Shown here piece after piece: positions 57,090 through 64,000 of a DNA stretch of 64,000 nt; the stretch's first letter is position 1; each line of letters starts with the position of its first letter. The notes under the pieces were generated by a model that saw nothing but the letters and a program-made list of their open reading frames with translations, made no database searches and was not told where the DNA came from. The stretch is taken from assembly GCA_009193035.1 (NCBI GenBank), contig SWDT01000228.1, positions 1 to 64,000 of the forward strand. Reading direction: 5' to 3'. Position numbers and translations under genes: made by a program. Source of the DNA: Halicephalobus mephisto (taxonomy: Eukaryota; Nematoda; Chromadorea; Rhabditida; Panagrolaimidae).

Positions 57090-58648
57090 TCACCCAACAT
57101 AAGTCATTGAAGAGACATTAGTAAGCATGACAACTGTTCTCTGTTCTTCTCCCCACTGTTCCTTGATAATCCGCAACTTGTACAATATCCACGAAATCCA
57201 TTGCTTTGTGAAGTTCCAATAAGGAGTAATGAAGACGATACAAATCAAGGCATTCGTTGCGGGATACAGGGTTATTATGACTATCCCGGCGTTGAAAACC
57301 GTTGTAGAAATATTTATAATTCCGTTGTTACGTAGTGCAATATATGCTGTCGCGACAACTGGAAAAATTAGAAACAAAATAGGAGTTATTTGTTGTACAA
57401 TCAATATTACTGTAAGTTGGAGGTGCATTTTATACGTCTTTTTAGTAAAGCTGGAGGCGTGTTTCCTAAGGTAGACTATGATGTGGATCGCCATGAAGAA
57501 CCCCAACACGATGCTGATAATAAATAAAATAAAAATATAAATACATCCTTCGTAGAGAATGGGACAATGCATGTCGACGAAAATGACGGGGGTCCGGGGA
57601 CCTTTGTTCACGAGGCTTGCTGGGGACAGGGTTGCTACAAAGTATCTCGTTCTTTCGTCGTCGAGGATACAGATATAAGCAGGGACAGCGACACTGAAAA
57701 CAATGGCATATCCGAGAATATGAAAGGCAATCAGGCCCGGCCAGGACATGAACATCTGAAAAGTGAATCATAAATAATATTATAAACGAAAATTTTCCAT
57801 AGTTCTGAGTCAACTACATATACAGAGAAAAAGTACAACTTCTTTAATAATTAAGAAATAGATAAACATAATTAATATTAATAAGATTTAATCCAACAGT
57901 ACACTGAAAATATAATTGACACAGACGCTGTTTAAACTACAGTATGACAGGTGCTTAATGTGCGATAACTTTCGATTATGAGAGGATATTCTGAAACTTA
58001 ATTGCGCCTTGGCTGGATTGGTTCTTTCACAGCATAGTAACCATTCTAAGCTATTATTAGGGTCATTTTGAACAGCAATGCTAGGAACTCCAATGAGAAA
58101 GTTAGATAGTGACTGACAAGCTCTTTCCAAGTACTATTCAATTTTGCTTAAATAACAATAATGAATAAATAATAAATTTACTTTGTATCTTTCAATCACT
58201 ATCCAATATTATGTTTTATTTTCTTGAAGATTTTTCACGGACGATTATATAAGAATTGACTCACTTTCAATAACTTTGGATTCGGATGAATAGCACAGAA
58301 CCTATACATCAAACAGTAAGTCTGAAGTTGTACCACATCAGCTCCTCCCCAGAGAATCATTGAACCCAGGATTTTGTTGAATCCGTGTCCGAACAACTCC
58401 ACCAGCTCCATCGCGAGTCCATGGGCCAACACCGCTGGTGCCGGAAGCAATATCTCAGGACATAAAATCAGTCCTACAGTAATATTGTAGAAACAATCCC
58501 AAAACGTGAATAAACAGAGGAAATACCGGTATTGAGACATGTTTTGGGGAGATTTGAATATTACCGTGAAGAACAAGTACACTTGGAGGACCACCGAGGT
58601 CAAAGTGACCATCAAGATGAGGAGATCGAAGCTGTAAACTATTTCCAT
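57090..58648 (-). CDS. Seven-transmembrane chemoreceptor, Srh/Str type (two exons)
   Basis: Exons 58265-58648 and 57090-57755 join in phase 0 (donor gtgag, acceptor cttttcag) to 349 aa. Hydrophobic helices: FDLLILMVTLTSVVLQVYLF, LCLFTFWDCFYNITVGLILC, a third around GFNKILGSMILWGGADVV, LIAFHILGYAIVFSVAVPAY, YIFILFIISIVLGFFMAIHI, LTVILIVQQITPILFLIFPV and VIITLYPATNALICIVF. The SPQNMSQYRYFL and (I)TPYWNF motifs resemble the SPxxM and PYR motifs of worm Srh receptors. No signal peptide, as expected. Probably expressed in chemosensory neurons by family. The ORF in the intron (57888-58130) is in another frame and not part of the protein. Confidence 0.85.
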
Positions 58649-59570
58649 CGAGTTTTCGAAAGTGAAGTTAAAAATAATGAGAAACAGGAACTTTCAAGTT
58701 TTAAAACAGGTGATAAATTAATTGTTAGTACATATATGGAAAAACGAAAGTGTAATTTACAAGTTATAGTAGCTGACAAAGAAATAGGGAGAAATTCATG
58801 CATATAACCTTGGCGAATACTTTTTTCCAAATTTTGAAATAGGTACTGAAATAAAGGTCATATCATTCAGTAAATAATTAAAATTTAATATGTATAAAAA
58901 TTCGACGAGAAATGGAAGCTTGTAGTTTTTTATTTTTCAACATATCTGAGTTTATTTCTATTTACAAATGTGTAGAGAGCACTGAACTCTATAATGACAC
59001 CGCTTTTTCAAAAAACTTCTTTATCTATCAAATCAGCTTTATCCGACATCCATTCCGTTCCAAGAGTGCAACGATAAACAAAATATTGAAAGTTTTTGTT
59101 GGGTCATCGCTGGGGAACCCGGATCCGTTTGTAGACAAAAATATATAAAATTACTTTATGGGACCAAAGGCACGAGATAAATCACAACTCTACAAAAATT
59201 ATTGAGTAATTTTAAAATTCCCGCCAACCCGCAATCTTACAAATTTCGTTGGTCCTCAGGGTATTTCCTTCGGGACCAACGCGGTGTGGCTTGCGCTCAA
59301 ATAGATCATGCACAATCCAACACCTCCCCTTTGAGAGTGTTACTCTCATTAACAATACAAAATTAATCTACAAACAAACTCAACAACACAACTACTTAAC
59401 ATTATTCATACAACTTTTTCTTGTTAATTTCCACTTGAAGTCGTTTGACAGGTTGTCGATTCCGTATCGGTGACTTGTGTTGGCTCGGCTGTGGATCTGC
59501 CTTGTTTCTTTAAAATTCTTGAACCTGACCTTCTGGTAAAAGTAGCTCAGATTCTTCCTCGACATTCTCT
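58649..59570. other. Chemoreceptor upstream region and element flank
   Basis: No gene. A strong hairpin lies at 59248-59280 (CGTTGGTCC ... GGGACCAACG, 13-15-base loop). The block 59150-59400 (CCCGCCAACCCGC, CACCTCCCCTTTGAGAGTGT) may belong to the retroelement that follows. Confidence 0.4.
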
Positions 59571-59573
59571 TCT

Positions 59574-60139
59574 TCAATCCTTTGTCTTCCGAAAACTCGA
59601 GCAAAATTGAAAAGTGTCCACAAAGCGTTCGGCTTGATCATTGCTCTGGGGATGGTACGGAGGTGAAAGTAGGTGTGCAATTCCTCTTTCTTTACACAAC
59701 TGTTGAAATCCTTCAGCTGTCAACTGGGTGCCGTTATCAGAAACTAACTCTTCTGGCATTCCAAATCTTGCAAATAATTGGTCTAGAATCCTCAATGTTG
59801 ATCTTGTGCTAATTGAGGTTGTCGGTATTATCTCCGGCCATTTGCTGAAGGCATCAATTACGATCAAAAAATACAAACCCTTGATTGGGCCAGCGAAATC
59901 TATATGAATACGAAACCAAGGCTTAGAAGGTTGTGGCCACGGCGTTAAATGAATTTTCCTTGGCAATCTCGCTGCTCGTTGACAATTATCACATGACTTT
60001 ACAAGATTTTCAATATCAATATCCATTCTTGGCCAGTATACGATCGATCGTGCCAATTGTTTCATCCTGACAATTCCTGGATGACCCATATGTAAAGTCC
60101 TCAAAACTCTTTGTCTCAACACAGTTAGAATAACGATTC
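59574..60139 (-). pseudogene. Ty3/gypsy-type integrase fragment
   Basis: The minus-strand frame encodes the zinc-binding HHCC region (HMGHPGIVRMKQL, CDNCQRA) and the rve catalytic core with all three acidic residues in context: HIDFAGPI (D), ELVSDNGTQL (D) and SPPYHPQSNDQAERFV (E). It ends in a frame change shortly after. The upstream start of the frame is broken by the LTR-like insertion at 60140. The element has lost gag and most of pol and is not autonomous. Confidence 0.9.
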
Positions 60140-60421
60140 TGTAGGCATGAAGAACGGAGTTAAACTGGAACGGCCTAGACAAAATACCTGTAGGCACAAA
60201 GATCGGACTTAAACCGGAACGGCCTAGACAGGATACCCAAAGCTCCGCCCAGTCAGCCGACGCCTGTGAAGTGAGACTAAAGTGTTAGAGAGTCAGTCTT
60301 TGAGAAATTCCAACTTCAGACTGGTCCGAGTTTGATTTCGGTCAAATAAAGATCTTTCCTCTCTTTGTTCTATGTTTATGTTAAGATAAACAGGCTTAAT
60401 TGCTAATAGTAGGAACCAACA
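60140..60421 (+). mobile_element. Solo-LTR-like insertion inside the gypsy remnant
   Basis: Begins TGTAGGCA and ends AACCAACA (TG...CA), with AATAAA at about 60345. The first 49 bases are a tandem duplication (TGTAGGCA(T/C)(G/A)AAGA(A/T)CGGA starts at 60140 and 60189). It interrupts the integrase frame after YRIVI. No clear target duplication is seen. It may be a solo LTR in the opposite orientation to the host element. Confidence 0.55.
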
Positions 60422-60841
60422 GTTTTCTGCCCAACCAAGAACAACACCCTTACCTTATTTTACTACAATTCCATCCGATATAAGTAAGACTCCTTTGACA
60501 ATTGCAACTTCTGTAGCTTTACTCATAAATGCTTTCATAAATCTTCCCGGGATAGTTAGCCACTTTCCAGTGTTATGTGCTTTCATAATATTCTAGAGTT
60601 CGGAATCACAACTTGTTGCGGCGACAACATTGGAATACTTCAGCGGAATACTTTCAACCATGGCCATAATTTCCGAATTAAGGGACTCTTCTGCCCTTAC
60701 AATGCTCGCAATAATAACATCTTCATCCGCTGGTCTGTGCTCGGCAATCAATCTAGAAAGAGCATCGGCCTCACCTATCTCACTACTCTTAACATATCTG
60801 TGCCGACATCTATAAAGAATTGATGTTGACATCAAAATCAA
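60422..60841 (-). pseudogene. gypsy pol remnant: RNase H end and connection
   Basis: The minus-strand frame at 60593-60841 contains the retroelement RNase H tail (SSEIGEADALSRLIAEHRPA). After a stop, a second piece (TEVAIVKGVLLISDGIVVK) in 60440-60540 is the usual segment before the integrase. Stops and a shift show decay. Confidence 0.8.
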
Positions 60842-61690
60842 AATTAAAATTAAAATTGCAACATGCGCGCAGCATTTAGGCAGGGTAAACAGCGTGTCTT
60901 AGCTAATTTACATTTTTTCAGAACAGAGATTGTTTCAATTCTTATCATTCAAAGATTGTTGTTCAGCTTTTTAAATTACTGAAGGGATTATCCGAACCAT
61001 CAAAAGTAGAATGGAGTGAACTTTTCATAGCTATTTTAATTATAAATTCCATAGGATCTTGTACAATCTCTCTACATTATATTTCATGGGTGTAGAGGAA
61101 TTTAGTTATATAAATTAATATGAGAATGGAAATTCTGAAAAAGACTTTGATTTAGTCCTCAGATACTTATTCTGATTGAAGATTTGAAACCTGATCTCAA
61201 ATTCACTGTACTTAAAAACAGTTCATCTATGGATAATCGGTTATATCAATTTTCATTAGAATTTTTATTAATTATCCGACCCACCCAAGCATTTCAGTGA
61301 GACTTGTGACATTCTCTTTGAGGATAACAGTTCTCAACTAAAAATGTCTGTTCTGATTGAAATAAACAATTCGAATTCCAGATACTTCTTGATTTTCAGA
61401 TGATTGTGATATATTCTATCTGATTGATCAGCTGATTACTTGATTTAAATGATTAAAATCAATCAGTGGAAGCCAGATCCACTGAAGAACAAACTCTTAT
61501 TTTCACATCACGATGAAATAGTTGCTTTCTCTCAATCATTTATTTATCAAAGACATAATAAATGAATTAATTTCTCTAAAAACACCGGTGCTGCAAGTAG
61601 TATGATGAAGCTATTAATTTCAAGAGTTATTTGTCAGTCAGATTTACTAAACCTTTCGATGAAATGGGAATCATAAAAGAACTCAATTTC
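60842..61690. other. AT-rich intergenic DNA
   Basis: No gene or repeat family recognised, apart from AATTGCAACATGCGCGCAGC at about 60857, a weak relative of the TTGC repeat core. Confidence 0.45.
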
Positions 61691-61697
61691 CAATTAA

Positions 61698-61802
61698 AGG
61701 CTCCTGGTCAGAAGAGCAGTCCAAAATTTAAACTCACCACCACAAGATTACTCAAGAGCGGATCAAATGTTAATGTTTACCTCAAACTCGGGTAATAAAA
61801 CC
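61698..61802 (-). ncRNA. Spliced-leader (SL1-type) RNA gene
   Basis: On the minus strand the leader (61802-61781) reads GGTTTTATTACC then CGAGTTTGAG, followed by the donor GTAAACATT exactly as in SL1 RNA. About 55 bases on is the Sm site AATTTTGGA (61728-61720) followed by a six-pair hairpin GCTCTTCTGACCAGGAGC (61717-61700). Total near 105 nt, as expected. The leader differs from C. elegans SL1 by A to G in CCC(A/G)AG and by TTTT for TTTA. It supplies the 5' end of trans-spliced mRNAs. Upstream bases match those of the plus-strand copy at 62102, suggesting a shared promoter element. Confidence 0.9.
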
Positions 61803-62101
61803 GAAGAAAACGTTCTAATCGGGAACTTTATTCAATAACTAGATCTCTTGTTAGGTGAATGCTGATATTTTTGGAAGCAGAGTGTGAAATAACGATAATG
61901 GTAGAGAGCGAAAGAACTGGGAATAGAAGAGGTGACAATAACTGACTAGTTTATTTCTTGAGAGAACACTCATCACTTCCTCTTCCGATCGGTTATTGGG
62001 TCTACCTTCCTATTCTCTATATATCGTTATCTTGCATTTCAAAGCCTTCAATACTTGTCTGACAAGCTAGTCATAAAGTCTGAAATTAGAATGAGTTCTT
62101 C

Positions 62102-62200
62102 GGTTTAATTACCCGAGTTTGAGGTAAAGAATACATCTTGTTCTGAAGGAATTTCAGAGTGTCAATTCTAAAAAGGAAAGTTCTTCATAATTTACATAAC
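62102..62200 (+). ncRNA. Second SL1-type RNA locus, probably degenerate
   Basis: The leader GGTTTAATTACC plus CGAGTTTGAG (62102-62123) is followed by GTAAAGAATAC. The upstream bases TAAAGTCTGAAATTAGAA and GTTCTTC match those before the minus-strand SL gene. Downstream I find no canonical Sm site (AATTCTAAA at most) and no clear terminal hairpin, so the RNA body is diverged or decayed. Confidence 0.6.
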
Positions 62201-62813
62201 TGTTTATAGTGCTCAGTATTCCTGACAGTTCATTTTCATTTTCTCTATTTCTCCAAATTGATCTGCTTCTCATCTCCAAAGTTCCTTTGAGATATTCAAG
62301 TGTTGAGACCTTTCTCTCATTCTTGAAGAGTGTAAGACAATATTTATGTGAAATTAAAAATACTGATGTACATAGTTTTCGAATCCTTAATAAAAATATG
62401 AGCTCTATAAGTAGTGAATGGTCACTGTAGTCGAAACACAGAACATCTGTGGTTTTTATGAATTCAAACGAGACATTAACTGTTTTAAGAACATTTTTAC
62501 GTAACTTTCGTTGTTCTTGCATAAAGGCTTGGTGCGCATGTTCTCGAAATTTTGTAAAAAGTGTTCAGAATGGGATAACGGAACCCGTAGATTCTTAATC
62601 TGATCTCAGAATTGGAAGTTGACGTTCAGAATTCAGAGATTCAGGATTTTGGATGGAAGGCTAACCCCCAATATTAATGCCGAATTCGGAATTTACGAGT
62701 CCCATTACCCCATTTTACATATTTCTATAGGGTTCTGAGGTTAAAAACTTTTTGCTGTGCCAAAAAAGTGCAAACTTATGTAGAATCACTCTTATAACGT
62801 GTTTATTGCAATC

Positions 62814-62835
62814 GGTTTAATTATCCAAGAGTGAG
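62814..62835 (+). ncRNA. SL1-like sequence, likely pseudogene
   Basis: GGTTTAATTATCC then AAGAGTGAG: three mismatches to SL1, and no GT donor after it (AACAATAAG). It shares GTTTATTG(C/T)AATCG upstream with the SL1-like sequence at 14427. Confidence 0.35.
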
Positions 62836-62839
62836 AACA

Positions 62840-63230
62840 ATAAGTCGATGATTTATTTCAAATCCTAATCCTCCAACCAATAAATAATATTCTTATTATG
62901 CAACGAATTCACTACTTTTAAGTCGATTTACAGTTGATCAGTTATTTTAGTGAATTATGTTGTCTAGGAAATTGACGATTACTATGGACAAAGTTTCATA
63001 GATTCAACGAATAAAGGATCCATGTTCCGTATTACCATTGAACACAACAGTGAAAGATCCTGTCTCTTTCCCCACGAATGAAGAAAACTTTCTTCACTAA
63101 TAACTAGTAGTTATCAATTGATAACTAAAATAACGACGATATAAATGAAATCTGCAGAACCAATATATTACTTAATTTTTGATTTTTAGTTTCCGTTTTA
63201 TAAAATAATTTCAACCAGGAATCTGTGCTG
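62840..63230. other. AT-rich DNA, nothing recognised
   Basis: No ORF, RNA or repeat family could be supported here. Confidence 0.4.
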
Positions 63231-63231
63231 T

Positions 63232-63452
63232 GCATTATCAAAGTCGGAGGTCAGGGTTCGAAATCGAAATTTGGACTTTTTGTGTTAAAATGCATCTATA
63301 ATTTTTCCATTTCAAAAATCTATTTTATCTAAATTGATAATCGAAACTTAATCAGATTTTTCAATTCCAACATAACCCATAAGTTGCGTTTTAACATGGA
63401 AAATTCAGATTTTAACTTCCAATTTCGACCGTTGATTTTGATAATACAAAAC
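63232..63452. mobile_element. Foldback element related to 43.75-44.43 kb
   Basis: ATTATCAAAGTC ... CGAAATCGAAATTTGGAC ... GTGTTAAAATGC on the left is mirrored by GCGTTTTAACATG ... CCAATTTCGACC ... GATTTTGATAAT on the right. About 220 bp, non-coding. Confidence 0.65.
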
Positions 63453-64000
63453 ACTATATCATATCAATTTCTACTGGTTCTAACGATATTTTGGCTTTTT
63501 AATGTTTCTTTCAGAATGCATAGATAACATGAATAACTCTTTTAATTCCTAAAGAACATTTTAACTATACCTAGTTCCTCAACATCGTTCAAATTTCAAA
63601 TTACAGATCTTTTTCAATCCAAGATAAGAAATAATGCTCTTCATTCAAACTCGGATCAGGTATTAGATAAGAATGAATATCCAGATGATATCGAGAGGCG
63701 TACTTTTGTACTTCTCCAATGCATCGAATACAGATCCACAACTGAACTCATGGAATACACTATGAATGTTTCTTCCACCACAACAGATGAGCTCAAGAAT
63801 GAAAAAAATTATATCCGTCTCCTGATCATGATAAATCAATGTTTTCTCCCGATTGTAATTTAGAAGAGACTACTGAACATTATCATAACTGAAATCCATT
63901 GCTGGAACAAAATGAAGTATCCCTCAATAACATGAAAAAATGTCGATAAAGAAGTAAGTTAATTCTCAGTAATGGAATATCATTATTGGATCAACTTTCA
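63453..64000. other. AT-rich DNA at right edge, nothing recognised
   Basis: No convincing exon on either strand. Confidence 0.4.

Noticed and set aside
57888..58130. 80-codon minus ORF inside the chemoreceptor intron
   Set aside because: The flanking exons already join in phase 0 and give a complete 7TM protein; including it would break the frame.
59249..59473. 74-codon plus ORF
   Set aside because: No similarity, overlaps a hairpin and the retroelement flank.
61620..61690. Possible further SL RNA body downstream of the Sm hairpin
   Set aside because: No second leader or Sm site; ordinary flank.
63240..63270. GGTTCGAAATC as a tRNA B box
   Set aside because: No matching A box or cloverleaf; it is part of an inverted-repeat element arm.

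Overview
This window is AT-rich nuclear DNA from a nematode. The evidence is an unc-44-type giant ankyrin gene, short introns with TTTCAG acceptors, acceptors placed directly before start codons (sites suited to SL trans-splicing), a 7TM chemoreceptor of the worm Srh/Str kind, a 5S rRNA gene, and spliced-leader RNA genes about 6 kb from it. The SL sequence differs slightly from C. elegans SL1 (CCCGAG for CCCAAG), and the gene order does not match what I know of C. elegans, so I place it as a rhabditid-like nematode without naming a species.

Layout. 1-14.9 kb, minus strand: ankyrin gene unc-44 (first exon at 14.9 kb, ankyrin repeats 12.1-9.85 kb, ZU5/UPA/death domain 8.66-6.36 kb, tail exons, and the start of a giant repetitive tail exon running off the left edge). 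A stop codon just inside one donor site gives a 1700-aa short form, and a 448-aa same-strand ORF nested in an intron may be an alternative first exon for tail-only forms. 14.9-20.4 kb: repeat-rich intergenic DNA. 20.5-21.65 kb, minus: a three-exon saposin-like secreted protein, assembled here from short exons. 22.56-29.96 kb, minus: the nuclear-receptor corepressor gene gei-8 (NCoR/SMRT), seven exons that join into one 1778-aa frame. 30.4-31.75 kb, plus: a UBE2K-type ubiquitin-conjugating enzyme (ubc-20) followed by the copper chaperone cox-17. 31.8-35.6 kb: repeats and mobile-element remnants. 35.6-38.6 kb, plus: a two-Ig-domain surface protein with a hydrophobic C-terminal tail. 39.7-43.6 kb, plus: a secreted vWA plus ZP (cuticlin-like) protein. 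44.5-46.04 kb, minus: rab-35. 46.4-48.5 kb, minus: an EH-domain, gamma-synergin-like protein upstream of rab-35 on the same strand.

48.6-64 kb is accessory-looking: a MITE copy, a truncated pinin-like gene (52.0-52.3 kb, minus), a divergent 566-aa cysteine-rich protein I cannot name (53.25-55.23 kb, plus), a 5S rRNA gene (55.7 kb, minus), a chemoreceptor (57.1-58.65 kb, minus), remains of a Ty3/gypsy element interrupted by a solo-LTR-like insertion (59.57-60.84 kb), an inverted pair of SL RNA loci (61.7-62.2 kb), and AT-rich DNA to the end.

The non-coding DNA is unusually structured. Several degenerate tandem-repeat families recur in introns of unrelated genes, and at least five foldback/MITE families can be delimited by their inverted ends. 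Gene models were built by eye from splice sites and reading-frame continuity; boundaries given to the base are those where both the GT/AG and the phase agree.
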